A stretch of DNA of 64,000 bases from Undaria pinnatifida (GCA_012845835.1 JABAKD010000008.1:16483223-16547222); one strand, 5' to 3'. Numbered from the stretch's first letter, positions 11,761 to 24,645 are shown. Made by a program: numbers and translations. The notes: generated by a model not told the origin, from the letters alone.

Positions 11761-12178
11761 GGCCATCGCACCATGTTCCGGGGTGGGGCAGGCTTCTCTA
11801 GATCTCGCGTCCGCGGTATTTTACACGACAAGCTACTGTGCGCCAGGGGATTTCCAGCAATCGAGACTGAATGGAGAAATGTGGCACAGCGAAAACAACT
11901 GCCAGGGCCTGTCGTTAGCGCCGCAACACTGCGCGTTTTTCTACCAAGTACTACCTCCCCAGGCCCAGGGGCACACAGGGTCGTCCAGGAGGATAACCTC
12001 CACGAAACAGCGGGACGGCCGTGGGGGAGGACAGCACGTAATCCAAGGAGGTTCCGCGGGCGCGTTAGGGCGGCAAGTAGGCGCCGCACGCTCGTGGCGG
12101 TGTCCTAAAGTGTTTCTACTGGTGGTGGGCATTCAGAGGTGGAGTAGGTTTGTGGTCGGTACGCAGGCCGCCCATTGA
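11761..12178 (+). other. Open frame downstream of the minisatellite
   Basis: One frame of the array stays open past the last unit to a TGA at 12176-12178, encoding about 140 unique residues with no recognised domain. It may be the remaining C-terminus or 3' flank of the MULE element. No other support for coding was found. Confidence 0.25.
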
Positions 12179-12840
12179 TAAGAATTTGGGAGAAAATCTT
12201 TGTTTGGAAACCCAACATGAGTGGTACATCTGTGGTGGGGATGGACGATACAGCGAATGAAGCTCGAAGTGTAGCGCGACGACATGGGGAGAGAGGGTCA
12301 TTCTGGGGTAACCTTAGTGGACTTGTCACAATGGGGCATAGTAGCAATGCCCGTGAGAGCGAGTTGCCAATGTGGTTCTCGCTAGCGGTGTTGCGGCTCC
12401 ATGGTAGACAACGAGCGCCAGCGGTGGCAGCGAATGACACACTTTTTCCTCCCGTCTATTGTTCTCGTGTTGAAAGCCTACTTCCGTGCGTACTCGTCGT
12501 GGTCTTCGAGAGTCACGGTGCTGCTGGGTGCTGCTCGTGTAAAATATCATTCAATCGACATGTGCGTTTACAGGCCCGCCGCCATTGCTTCAAAAATAAT
12601 GTGCGGCAGCCTGCGGGCCCCAGCGACGCCCGCGCTCACGACGCACCCATTGGCTCCGGGGATGCTCGATGACGTCCCTTGCATGAAACGCGCTTCTTCA
12701 TTTGTGTCCTACAGGGGTCGACTGCATTTTGGTGGTGCTGACCGTACAACTTTCGTTCGCAACCCATGAACATTTGACCATTTGTGTGCATTGCCGTCCG
12801 ACGGTTGTGCCAAACAAGGCAGCCCGAACCTTTACATCAA
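12179..12840. other. Stretch without a recognised gene
   Basis: Only short overlapping frames lie here, none with a recognisable motif. It separates the MULE/minisatellite block from the 3' end of the minus-strand ankyrin pseudogene. Confidence 0.4.
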
Positions 12841-14110
12841 TCAACACCCCTTCCCATATTTAACGTTGCATGCGAATCCGGAACAGCTTAGCACGAAACG
12901 CGGACAGCCGTACCTACCCATTGCTATTGGCAACCACCATGGGGACCCACATTCCGTCCACCAGTACTTCCCCCCCCCGACATCGACGCACCAGTCGCGA
13001 GTTTTAGCGAAAACGCTGTACGACTGCCCTGCCTCCACTACCTTCTTCCAAGACCATGGGCATCCATTCAACAGGCACCACTTCATCAACTCCACTTGCA
13101 CACTCTCAACTGCTAACCCGCAGATATCTGTGGTCCAGCGGTAGCCGCGCTCCCGTAACCCCTAACCAAGCGCAAATGACCTCCCCTCGCAGCCGACTCC
13201 ATGATCCCATCCTCGTACTCCCACCCATTTTCCAGGCACCACAGCACCCACTCCAAATTCCCTTCCTTCGCCCCCACGAAGGGAAACCAGTTCCCCCAAC
13301 GGGAGAAACACCCCTCCTCGTGCAGCCACTGCACTGGTGGCCTCCAAACACATACATGGCGCATAACTTCTACGACGTTCCGCGAACACAAGTCCATGCT
13401 TCGGTGAAGGGTCGGTACGCACCACTCCGCCCCCTCAAAATGATCGTGTGAGGCAGCAACCTCAATCGCTACACTCATCCCGCACACCGCCCTTTTACTT
13501 TGTGGTCGACAAACGTGTCCTAGAGAACCTTCGCCATGCCTAAGTCGCCTACCTCCGCTGCCTGCTTTAGCCCATCGGAGGTCACCGCTTCATCAACATG
13601 TGGTACGATTCCTGCTACGATGTCCACCATCTCAGCGTTACCTGAGGCTGCCGCCAAAGTGTACGCGTCTTTGTCCCTAGGAAACTCCAAGGTCCTATCG
13701 TGGGCGAAGTTCTGCTCCAGTACTTTTTCGACAATCGTTGTGTTGTTGCCTTGCACAGCGGTCTCCAACAAACCACCTATCACCGTACATCTAAACTTAC
13801 CCTGCCATTCCGTAAATATTACTAGGTTGCCCGTTGCTGCCGCAGGCATACATCCCCGCTGCCCCCATCCCGCCTTAATAGCCGACGCCAAGCGGCGGGA
13901 TGATAGGAAAACGGCGATGGCGTTCGGAAAAGTCTTGTCCCTTGCATGTGTTCGCCGCCAACTCTCCCTCACACACTTGAGGAACGAGGCGAACTCCATT
14001 CCGCCCCAAAGTTCCATTATTCGTTGCATCACATCTTCGTTTAGAACATGCCGCCCACGCGGGAGCGAGCACGCCGGAGGGATCAAGGGCAGGGAGTACA
14101 GCGAGTATTG
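12841..14110 (-). pseudogene. Ankyrin-repeat protein pseudogene
   Basis: Ankyrin repeats are protein-binding helical repeats. Three consecutive minus-strand segments, each in a different frame, carry them. The first (about 14110 down to 13520) opens with VLNEDVMQRIMELWGG, similar to a short F-box-like N-terminus, then shows repeats such as YTLAAASGNAEMVDIVAG and GLKQAAEVGDLGMAKVL. The second (13487-13113) has AKEGNLEWVLWCLENGWEYE and ESAARGGHLRLVRG. The third (13101-12841) has VELMKWCLLNGCPW. The NG-x(2)-W and AARGGHL style is typical of the large ankyrin families of brown algae. The frame changes near 13520 (after a TAG) and near 13110 could be short introns, but no convincing splice pairs are seen, so a decayed gene is preferred. 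The start codon is not resolved. Confidence 0.65.
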
Positions 14111-14215
14111 ATTTTTTTGTGTGAGTGAGGATGCATCACCCGGTAACGGTGGCAATAACCTTCTGTTTCCTGCACTTGCATCAGGCCACTTCAAACGGAT
14201 CAAATACATTTTCAT

Positions 14216-14759
14216 CTCGGAAATGTTCCACGCCCTTGTCAGAAGAATCTTGCTGCTGCCCTGCGGAACACAATTTTCGTTGGATATTGCCCGCGGGATC
14301 TTGTTTTCTCACGGCGGCTCCATCGGCCCCCCAGATCGGGGTCTCCTCGTGCACCCTCGCCCGTTGGTGCGGAGGGTGATCCAATCCCTGGTTGTGGGGG
14401 CGGCAACAGCGCATGCACATAGCCTCTGAACATACTACGATACAAACACTGGGGGTTGTAGCCAACGTATCTATGGAGTATCTCCTTTTATTGTTTGGTA
14501 TCCTCCGGTGGATGGGGAAAAATAACTATTGCTGTAGTACATTTTACACCAAAATAGTCTACATAGCGCTGGGGCGAGCTATTGGGTCCAACCCAAGTGC
14601 AACAGAACAAAGGCAACAGAACTATCGACATAACTTCGTTAGCTGGAAAGACCAAATCAGCAACAGATTGATCAACAGGACCGACGACACGTGGATACTG
14701 CTTCTGCATGCGGGCAAAAAAAAGCCCCCGTGCGTGTGCGGATCCAAACGCGATACATT
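14216..14759. other. Stretch without a recognised gene
   Basis: This lies upstream of the ankyrin pseudogene and could hold its lost promoter. No coding or RNA feature was recognised. Confidence 0.35.
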
Positions 14760-15152
14760 TTATAAAACTATTTCAAGGACGTCAGCCGCGAGTTCGACGA
14801 ATTTCGGGTCGATACTCATCTTTGCAAACTGCGTTGTTCGTACTTCTAATATACTATGTGGGTGAGTTTTGTCATAATGGGAGGGGTCATATTGTTTTGT
14901 AAAAAATATTTCAAGGACGTCAGCTGTGAGTTCGACGAATCTCAGGTCAACATTCATCTTTGCCAGCTGCGTTATTGGTACTTGTAATACATTTATTGAA
15001 TCGGTTGTTACGTTTAGAACGTCCTGCCTTACCTCGTGCATTGAGGGCCCACCAGCAACAGCAGCGACCTCCGGGCTCCAGCTAGTAGTGCGCTTAGCGC
15101 CCTCGTTCGCAGCGGCAGCAGACCGGCTAGTGGGACGCGCAGCGCTCGCCAC
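14760..15152 (-). CDS. Unrecognised small ORF with two 29-residue repeats
   Basis: A minus-strand frame of about 130 codons. Its C-terminal half contains two related segments, LQVPITQLAKMNVDLRFVEL and LEVRTTQFAKMSIDPKFVEL, each followed by an ADVLEI-type tail. At DNA level these are two copies of about 120 bp (near 14766-14850 and 14908-14992). A third diverged relative of the DNA lies at about 61061-61112. The N-terminal half is Ala/Ser/Thr-rich. No family is recognised. Because the DNA is dispersed it could be part of an unknown mobile element rather than a host gene. Confidence 0.3.
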   Translation of the reverse strand: MASAARPTSRSAAAANEGAKRTTSWSPEVAAVAGGPSMHEVRQDVLNVTTDSINVLQVPITQLAKMNVDLRFVELTADVLEIFFTKQYDPSHYDKTHPHSILEVRTTQFAKMSIDPKFVELAADVLEIVL

Positions 15153-18100
15153 ACCAACGGTCGCAACGTGCGCTGGCGCAACGCTCTCGGCAACGGCGTG
15201 TGGGCAGAGTCAGGTGTACTTCGATGTCTTTTTCTCCGTGCAGCTCTTCGGGATTGGCCGTGCCTCCGGGGTTCTTTGTAGACAGCGGTGTGAGCGGTGT
15301 CGCGAGAGGCTGGCTGTGCGTGGTACTGTGCTCTGCGGGCGGTGTGCCGGCATGCACTCTTTTTGAAATTGAAATCTGGTTCTGTGGAGTAGGATCTGCA
15401 GGCGTTTATCACAGCGCGTAGCTCGCGGTGCAATAATTTAAGAATTGGTTCTGTAGAGAGGTTGTACAGGCGTTTTCCGTGTTGGCAGGATATTCCTTCC
15501 TGCCAATGTTGGCAGATTCCCGGGCGCCGGTGCCTCTGTTTGAACATTTGCGCGGCCGAGCTAAAGCCGCTTGTCTGTGCTCGACAGAGCGGCGCCACCG
15601 GGCAAGCAGAGGACCTCCCAGGAAAGATCATAGCATATGGCGAGAATAAGGTCTTGCAAGGCGGTGCGTCTGCGACGTGAACCAAGGGTCCATGTACCAC
15701 ACTGGGCGACGAAGGCAGTATGCTTCAGCGCTTCGGGCACGGCGATAATCGCGAAAACATTTCAACTATGCAACCGAGGGCGTAGACTGCTCCATCTCCC
15801 CCGACAAAAGATGACACACAGATCAATCTGATGGAAACGATGTTCACTCTAATGGGCAAGACGTGCCACGTATAGGCGACCCATACTCCGTTTGATCGTA
15901 CTCGGGTGAGCCTGTTTCTCTAAAAGAGGACGCACCGTGTCTTTTGTCTGCCTTGCTTATTGCCGTCCTCCTGTCTTCTGATCTCCGAGCTTTCGAAATT
16001 CAAACTGTTCGCCGGTTTTAATGTACCGGTGTGGCTTTTTGATTATTGAGCAGACTTCTCAAAATATTCTAATACGCCGAAAGGCCACTCTACTACTGCT
16101 GCTGTTGGTGGGCTGCAAACAGGCTTAGCTGCGGGTCAGGCGTGGGGCCGGTAGAGTCTTCCGCACCTGCGGCGTTAGCGTGGTGGGTGGAGCGCTTGTG
16201 GCGCGTTGCGTTTGTGTGTAGGCCACAGCTCGTCGGTCTCCAAAGAACGTGAGACGTGCCTCCTGATTTCGAATATTGTTTGCTGGCTGTTACGTGTTCG
16301 CAGCAAAGAGCTAAACTTGCGCCGCTTCGGGCACTCTTGATGACGCGACAGCCTGTCCCTGCCGTGGGCAATCCCGCAGAGCATCTACCAGGAACCTGAC
16401 CGCCTCTTCGGGAGAGTGCTTGAGTGTTGTGGGTGCCGTCTGGTGTGTCCGGGATGCCCTGTGGAAGATGACGTGTGCCTCGATGTGTTGATGTCCTGGC
16501 TGCCTGCTCGATCGTTCAGCGTTTTTATGTGGGATTTTACGATGTTTTTTTTCCCTCGCAAACTGCGCCATCACCCTACGTTAACCAAAGTATTATTTTC
16601 TGGATTTTCTTCCCCCCACAGCCCAAATTACGATTCAAAATGCTTATTGCAAGTAGCTTATTGAGGCCGCGGCGCCTCATCACCAGCCATTACTTTTAAT
16701 AGTATATAATTTTCCTCGGGTATAGGCGCTGTGCCCAAACCGTGTATACAATCCCATCCCTGGGGAAAATTGTTTAAGGAAGTTCGTTATCGGCATGTTT
16801 TGCAGGGGAGATTTCGTTGTAGTTTGATTGGATCTATAGACTCGGCTAGCATTTTTTCACGTGAGCTGTGTTGCTGCGTGTCTTCGATTTAACTTGGCCT
16901 ACAGGAGTTACCCACTACCGCAGCACAGGATGCAAAGACCCGGAACCATAAACAATGATCAACTATACTGCTGGTAATGAAGTATGGTGGTGAAGTTGGT
17001 GATGGGTGTGCTTCTGTCGCATGGGTATATGCGCAAGCAAGCACACAACCTGCTGTGTCTTTCGTAAATAAATCGAGGGTTCGGAAAAAAAACTTGATAT
17101 ACAATGGGTTTTGGGTTTTTCACGTACGTGCACGAATTATTAATAGTGCTGCTTCTCATACTGCTTTGCGACTTTGAATAAACTCCGCCAGTCCGCTGCC
17201 GTTGGCACCATCGAGGACCATAGACCACGGAAAATAAACTGCTACTTGCACGTGCTGTTGTAGTCCGGTGGTTATGGTGGTGGGGTGGTGGTGGTGCTGC
17301 TGCTGCTCTGGCGTAGCCACATGCAAGAATATGGCCTCTGTCGAAACGCGGACGTTTGTCCAACTTCGTCGGCCCTGATGGTCTGTTCTACCCACCTCGT
17401 CACATCGACCGATCAGAGGCGCCGAGAACCGCAATTGGCCAAACCGCAGCGGTGATGCGCCACTGCACCGGCATGGTGTTGGGCCGCCGACGGCGGCGGC
17501 GATTGTCGGAGCGCTTGAGCTGCGCGCGTCTTTTTGTCTCGCGTGTACGCCATGTACGTGGGCCACCTCTCAGCAAATTCCCACAGCAGCGCCGCAACTG
17601 CAGCGCGAAGTTCGGTGCAATCCCCTCCAATCATAATTGTTCATCTCATTTGCCGAATTTGCTGAGTTTTTCCGCCTATAGTCCAAGCCAATTACTGCTG
17701 TTTATCTTTATATAACGTTCCTCAGGCATCGGCGCTGTGCCAAACTCGACGCGCCTTTTTTCTTGGTGTGACTTGTGTCCGTCCCGGTCCCTCGCCGTTC
17801 AATGCCACAAACAATGCAGACCTAGTTTCAGCTGTCCTTTTAGATATAGCCGACCTCGCTCAGTCCACGCACCTGCAGTAGAGAATAAAAGAACAGAAAG
17901 TTTAGCGGCCTCGGTCCGTGTGGGTTCTCGTCGCACAGCGTGAGAGCGTCCGATCATCTGGGGCAACGCCGTGACCAAGTGCATCGAACGTCGGTCCGAA
18001 TTCAGGTACGAATCGTACGTAAAACACGATTTTTTGCAGCACTCGGATCCATGTGCTGCTCTGCTGCTCGACATATAGTTGGTGAAACGTAGATGTAGGT

Positions 18101-18554
18101 GCCAGGCAGCAGTGATCAAGAAGAATGCACGATTTACAGAGAAGGGAAATTCCCGCTGTCCTCCACCTCTCTCGTATGGAGTTTGAGCTCCGAGTCTACC
18201 CTTCCTTTCTGTTTTGTCAAGTTTTGTCAGGTTGTGCCAGGTTGTGCCGATCACAGGATGGGATCAAGCCCTATGCCAAATTCGCAACACTATGATTGGT
18301 CTACCCTCTACCCTCGTATTAGTGTGCTAGGTTGCCTTCGTTGTACGCTGTAGTCCGGCCGATTATCACAGAACCGACACCGACTACACTACGAGGGGGG
18401 CACAAAGAATATCGGAAATACCTTGAAGAGATCTGTCCTTTGACGCTCGATCGGTGTATGCACTCAGGTGATGTCACCAAAGTCAATTTTGTATCGGGGA
18501 TGTTCGCTCACAACTAAGGCAACGGTGGGTGGACCACTTTGGATTTGTTTTAGC
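15153..18554. other. Long stretch without a recognised gene
   Basis: No domain, tRNA or convincing exon chain was found. Two short related fragments (about 16697-16740 and 17703-17750) share a tcctc...ggcgctgtgcc pattern, pointing to old dispersed repeats. A TGG-rich simple tract lies at about 17271-17305. Confidence 0.4.
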
Positions 18555-18790
18555 AATGTCTCGGGGTCACTCGCGCTCCTGGGACCCTTGTTCTTCTTCT
18601 ATCGTCAGCTTTTGTTCTGCTAAGTTGTGCTATATGAACCGCCAATGTAATGGCAAGCTACGCTGAGCCCAAATAGTTGTCTAGAGTCGCGTTGTCCGTG
18701 AGGTAACGAACGAGTTGCTCTAACTCGGTATGAAAAACGGGCGTAACCCCCGTACCGCAGCCTTTGTCTCACCTCTTCGTACGAAAAACT
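18555..18790 (+). repeat. Dispersed degenerate repeat, copy 1
   Basis: This stretch (beginning near ggggtcactcgcgctcctg and running through a gaaaaacgggcgtaaccccc segment) aligns by eye with 38155-38390 in the same order and orientation, with many substitutions and indels. Function unknown; probably a relic of the same transposable element. Confidence 0.4.
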
Positions 18791-19774
18791 CTGTTTTCTT
18801 CCTGGCGACGCATCTCAACCGCACGTCTACCATAACACGTTTTAAATGCTTTTCTTTGAATCTGTTCCAGCCTTACTTTGTATCATAGTAGCGGACTCTC
18901 AACTCCTTGATTTGTATCTAGCGACCGGGTGATGTTGGTCGACGCTAATTCACGACTTTCTAGAACATTGAGCAGTCCCCCCTCCCCTCCTCCTCCGTGG
19001 TGGTCACCCCTACCCCAGAGTCTCTTATTTGGGTTGTGCCAGGTTGCGCCGAGGTTTGCGTGGGATCATGGCGGAGGTAAAATTTACAAATGTACGACGC
19101 GTATTGTACCACCTTCGTGTCGATGCGCTTTCTTGCCGATGTCAGTCGTGATCGTCCGGACTATGATGACTCTGACAGTGCCCATTACATACGTAATACC
19201 GTCGACGTCACGTTCTACAATACATATTCGTCCATCTTACTCGTAAAGACTACGCAATAGCTCTCTTGTGGTTGCTGCCGGGAGTGCATCTGAATCACGT
19301 AACCAACAAGATTATCGTCATTTCTTGAACATGTTCAGTGCACCGGCAGTATTACTGCTCTCTGATAAACCTTAAATCCGGTTCTGCAGGCTAACATCTC
19401 TAAACACGAACCTGTATTTTTTATTTTCTTGCTTTCGCCGAGTGGAACATTATTGACTGCAATCACCATACATTTACATTTTTACTGTATATGTTACTGT
19501 TTTTGGCTCAAACCCGTGTCGCATTTTTCGAGTTAGAACGTACTCCATCCACTCTGCTGTGCATACACCAACGCCCCCACGGCGAGGATGTTGTGCCACA
19601 ACTTTTTATACACTTGTCCTCCAGGAGCACGCTCGGCATGCAAGCCCGGACATGGCCAGATCTCGTGATGGAAGACCCCTCGTAGTCGGAGAACACCGCG
19701 CTTGCCGTCGCATCACGCCCTGAATCCCTGCTGCCCGTCCCAAGCCTTATTTCATTTTGAGTATGTCGATAGAA
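18791..19774. other. Stretch without a recognised gene
   Basis: No coding, RNA or repeat feature was recognised apart from short low-complexity pyrimidine tracts near 18978-19000. Confidence 0.35.
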
Positions 19775-20045
19775 TTCTAACGATGTACACATAGCTGGCG
19801 CGGGGGGCGTGATGATGACTCAAGACGGTGACGCAGAACTCTCTCTTACATAATCCAGCGGTCGAGCCTGACTCGGTCTCATATGGAGCAAAACTACGAG
19901 TGACAGCTCATGGCAAATCATGGCGGGAAACACCCGGCCAAACAGTACATTTACACCTTATTCATGAATCCCCTACCAACATATTTGAACTCCGTGATAT
20001 AAGAGGGATCATAACAGTCATATTTATGAGGACAACCAACATCCC
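19775..20045 (+). repeat. Dispersed ~265-bp repeat, copy 1
   Basis: Begins near gatgtacacatagctggcgc and ends near gaggacaaccaacat. It matches 23826-24090 along its length with scattered substitutions (for example both share caaaactacgagtgacagc). No coding capacity recognised. Boundaries are where similarity visibly ends. Confidence 0.75.
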
Positions 20046-22690
20046 CCCTCCTCAATATACACGACAAACACACTAATATCCCCCCTGCTTTTTGCATGAC
20101 AAGGCACGACATCGCAAGGTCGACACATCGTCATATCGTAATGAACTCATATCAAACTCAAGACCCCAACAACCTCAATCCTAAATTTCCAGTTATCAAT
20201 TCAACAAGTCCTCCAAGTCTCGAACCAAGTATCAACAGTCTCATGCTGCAAACATCATCTACTCTCGAAAATCATTGCCAGGTGAAAACGACAATAATTT
20301 TATTCTCGGAAATGATCAGGAAAAATGGCGCAAATATCGAAAATTGACTCAAATAAACTGCGATTATTCCCAAGTTCGTCGAGACACTAGTACCCAGTAC
20401 GGGGCCTAGCTGGACCAGGAAAAACAACTCCGCAGTATTATATGAAAACGCAAACAACCGCATAAATTCGGTTATCGTACTCTGCACACTGCACGGCGAA
20501 AAGCATCCCCCCTCCTCTGTGCACGACGAAATGTATAGCACACGTAGCGGCGGGACGTTGCACTGCTCAAACAATTAAACTTGAATAACCGAATATCTCC
20601 CCCGAAAAATAAACTCCCGCAAAAAGGTGGGTCGCACGTCGATGTACTTCGAGTTCGACGTGCACACTGGGATTTGTGCCAGGTTCTTCTCCCCCTCGTT
20701 ATCCTCGAAAACCGCAATGTACGTCGTACCAAACCCCGGGAAAATAAAATCCACACATACCGCGAGAACGTCTCCATCCTACTGGTGTCTGTCAGATTAA
20801 AACGGCATTGTCCAATTCGGCGGTACCGACTCAAACAGACATAATAACCAACGCGAAAAATTGAATCATATATTGTATAATTCCTCATTATTCCTGAGGG
20901 TTAGGTAACATGGGTGCTATACATACTTTCAGTGAGCATGGGGTAAGTCCGCGCGATCAGACAACGCATAACCAACGCGTCAGCGGGATAATACTCAAGT
21001 CAAGAATAAACGAACTAGACCGAACGTGCCTCTGCGCAGCTCGTGGTCTGTTCAGTCTCGTGCAATTTGCCATTGGCCGAGATTTGTCGAACCAACAATA
21101 AACAAGCCTTGTCCTATAACAAAAACAAGGAAAACACCCAAGTCCCTCTCAAGCAGGTTTACGATCAAAGTTCAAACAACAAAATCACAATCACCCAGGA
21201 TCATACCCATTCATTTCAACACCAATGCCCCAAAACACTACTCCTGGTTCCCCCCTTGGTTGCGGCGGCCTCCTTCCGGTCTCATGGCATCGACCCAGCT
21301 CGGGCACTCCAGCCTGTCCTCCTATATGAAGCAGCAGTTCCTGGCGCAATATTGAGTCCACACAAGCAGCGGATGGATCGTGCAATCGAGCCATTAGGTC
21401 GGACTAAGGTGAACTGCTATTTTCATGCGTTCATCGTCAGCTCGTGAAGCATTTACGAATAGTATTTCAAGTTACCAAATGCCATTACTATATAATAGGA
21501 CAAGCAACGTGCAGTATGATACCATATGCAACAACAGCTCATTGCATCAAGAATCCCTCGCACATGCTCAGTGGCCTTGTTTTCAGATCGCTCACCAAGA
21601 GCCCTCTACTAATACCTGTCATACCTCCATGAATATATTTAGTAATAGCAGCAGCAGCAGTATCGCCGTGCTACACTGGGGGTGTACTCCACTGCTGTGC
21701 AATGATCCGCAACGCAGACAGTTCTGGGCGTATCATATACTAGCAGAAAAGGCAACGTACAATCGATCGTGCCGGTATATCATTCGTACCCGTATCCTCT
21801 TGTATCAATAATTACCAGCAGACATGCGGACAGCACGGGATGTACTGCAGTACTGCATGCGTTTTTACGCTACATGCGGGGAACGTCACACGTCAAAGAC
21901 ATGCCGGGTACATCAGTTGACGGCACTCTCGCCGCTTGGCGGACAGCTGTCAAAGACTTTACACCCATTACTTGACCAAAACACCTTAACGGGACAAAAC
22001 TACTGTTAGAATGCCGATGCAAGTACTAAAATTCTTTGCATGTAAATATAATCAAAGATGCAAAATATTACAGCAAATAACGTACAAAAATGTCAGCATT
22101 TCGACGACGGTTCAATACACCGACAACCTGCAATTTGCCAGTAGGCGCATCATGCGGCACCATGTTCAACAATGAGTCAGCAGCACCAAAAACCAAGCAA
22201 AATCCCAGCTCAAAGGGCAGTACTAGCAACACAGGTTGATCACTCTTGTACTGCTCATCATGCATAGTCTTCAAGGGGCGTGCTTGTATTTTTAGCATTG
22301 CGCGGCATACACGCGAAACCGTACCTCAACCCTACCCTAATTTTTGCAAGTAATTGATTCACGCATTTTTCGTACTGATGCACCCTCTCCAATACCGATG
22401 ATATTATATGATGCAACATGTACTGCCGTGTGTGCATTTTGTTAGCATTTCACTTTCACGTGTAAAACTCAACTCCGAGTTACTTTGCCCTGCCCGGGCG
22501 CTCTGCCAGGCAGCCAAAACACGGAATCAGACATGTTCGTCGTGCAGTACGCCTACTACAGATCGCTCCTGTCATCCTTCATTCTTAATCAAACTCAATC
22601 TTGGAGGGTGGTTCAAATTACTCAAATCAACATGGAACACGCCAAACAAAAAAAACATCAGAAGGAAGCAAAATCATCACGTGCCTGGTG
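20046..22690. other. Long AT-richer stretch without a recognised gene
   Basis: Base composition drops in G and the longest frames are short and unrecognised. I see no repeat array and no RNA gene. Confidence 0.4.
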
Positions 22691-22699
22691 AGGGCCTAC

Positions 22700-23737
22700 A
22701 GTCCTCGCTGATGGTTCGTTGTTCCTTTCTCCTTCACTCGCGCTCGCGTTGGGCATCTCCTCCTTTTTCGTCCATGCTCCGACCCACAATCGATGGTGCA
22801 GACACTTCCACCAGTGCCCACCACCGCTTTCACAACGTTGTTCCAAAATTCATACGCGTGTTCCATCGCGCTCAAAATAGCCTCAACCTCACTCCCGGCA
22901 CCTGCCGGCCAAGTAATCCCATCTCTCATTTTCTCTTCTCTTGTACAAACTAAAGTAGTCAAAGATTCAGGCCGCAGGCCTGGCTGTTTTGCGGGCTTGC
23001 AGATACAGAGGTGGCAGCGGTCCCAGCGGCGGCCATGGCAGCGGCGATGGCAGCGGCGGCGACGGTGGCGATGACAGCGGCGGTGACCATGACGGCGGCT
23101 GTGATGACTAGGGTAGCGGCGGCGGCGGCGGCGGTGGCGACGGCGGTGATGACGGCTGTTTTCGTGGAAAATCTTCTTCGTTGGGATGATAAGCAATCCT
23201 CTGACGACTGCTCTTCCTGCAGATGGGGCGACTGGGGCAGCTGCTGCCTCTGCAACAACTGCTTCTCTCCAGCGCCGTCGCCACCAGCACCATACAGATC
23301 TACCAGCTTCAGCTCATGTTCGGCTGTGCTGGGACCGCGCAGTTGCTGCTGGGGCGAAATATTCTTGTTCTCCTTTTCTCTCTCTCTTCTCTCTCTCTAA
23401 TTTCTCTCTCTCTCGTCTCTCTCTCTCCTTTCTCCCTCTGTCATCTGTCGCTCTCTATCATTCTTGAACAAAACATTCTTTCGTCCTTTTTCCGCATCAC
23501 AACAGCTTGAAACTCGTGCTCCTCGCGGAGAGGTCGTAGTGCGTCATGCATCATCAACACCTGCCAGGACCAAAACGCAGTCAGGCCATACACCTCGCCA
23601 GCGTATGACGCTCGCAGGGCTGCCTCAGCGAGTCCGACCTCTCTCACGCGCTTCTGCAACGTTATCTGGATCTTGGGCAGCTTTTTGTCCACTACTAAAT
23701 AATCTTCAGTAATGCAAGAATCACCCGGACCTGACAT
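22700..23737 (-). CDS. Unrecognised minus-strand gene-like region with an alanine-coding GCN tract
   Basis: Several minus-strand pieces look more protein-like than their surroundings: KLPKIQITLQKRVREVGLAE followed by YGLTAFWSWQVLMM (about 23680-23530); a Gln/Glu-rich piece near 23250-23170; an Ala/Thr/Val-rich tract encoded by GCN/ACN repeats (about 23150-23010); and GSEVEAILSAMEHAYEFWNN (about 22920-22840). They could be exons of one gene, but splice sites were not established and no family is recognised. A CT-rich tract (23376-23450) lies between two of them. Could also be a decayed copy. Confidence 0.3.
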
Positions 23738-23825
23738 GGCTATTTCCCAAGTCTGTAGGCTGGCCTTGGCTACGCTTACCGAGAGAAATCAACCGGCTAT
23801 CACTAGTGCATTTATAGATATCTAA

Positions 23826-24090
23826 ATGTGTACACGTGGCTGGCGCGGAAAGGCATGGTAATGACTCATGACGGTGACACAGAACTCTCTGTTGCAGTAT
23901 CCATCCGTCGAGCTTAACTCGGTCTTATATGAAGCAAAACTACGAGTGACAGCCCATGGCAAAACATGCCGGGAAACATCCGGCCAAACAGTCAATTTAC
24001 GCCTTATGCATGAATCCCTTACCAACATATGGAACTCCATGGCATAAGATGGATCATAACCGTCATGTTCATGAGGACAACCAACATACA
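23826..24090 (+). repeat. Dispersed ~265-bp repeat, copy 2
   Basis: Second copy of the repeat at 19775-20045, same orientation. Similarity begins near tgtacacgtggctggcgcgg and ends near gaggacaaccaacat. Confidence 0.75.
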
Positions 24091-24645
24091 TAGCACTACA
24101 GTAACGTTCCAATGTTTGAGCTTGAAGTGACCAATGGTAAGTGTTATGGCACCGTTTTATGTCTATCTTTGCCAGCGGGTTCTTGACATTGATCAGAGCC
24201 GCATAATCCATAAGACGGGGGGGGTTTGCCGTGTAGTACACCAGGACTGCGCACCTTGTAGCGGTCTGCAGACGTTAGGACGCCTCGAAATTCTCTCCCT
24301 GCGCAATTGTTGGTTGGCGACAGAGACCCGTGGACTTGGAGATCAGAAAATAAACACGGTTTGCGTACTTCGATAGTTGTTTGTTGTTCATTTAATATTC
24401 TCAGCCGAGATACCTGGTAGTGATTACGTATATAAATAAGCGCTGACCCATGATAAGGCAAGAAAAATGCAAATATGCTGTATACTCTCCGACCTGTTTC
24501 ATTGTGGACAGGAGTCCATGATCGGCCAGACCGGTCGGAGAAAAGGTCAGCTTTTGGCCAGAGGTTAAGTAAACCATATACGCTTAAGTTTCTTACGCTA
24601 CACTTTCTAATGAGTTTCCACGACAGGACACGGAGGATCTTACCT
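24091..24645. other. Stretch without a recognised gene
   Basis: No coding or repeat feature was recognised between the dispersed repeat and the non-LTR relic. Confidence 0.35.

Noticed and set aside
5887-12178. Many overlapping long open frames of 100-640 codons on both strands, rich in Gly, Pro or His/Arg
   Set aside because: All are readings of the 84-bp minisatellite, whose consensus has no stop in the forward frames and few in reverse. They are not separate genes.
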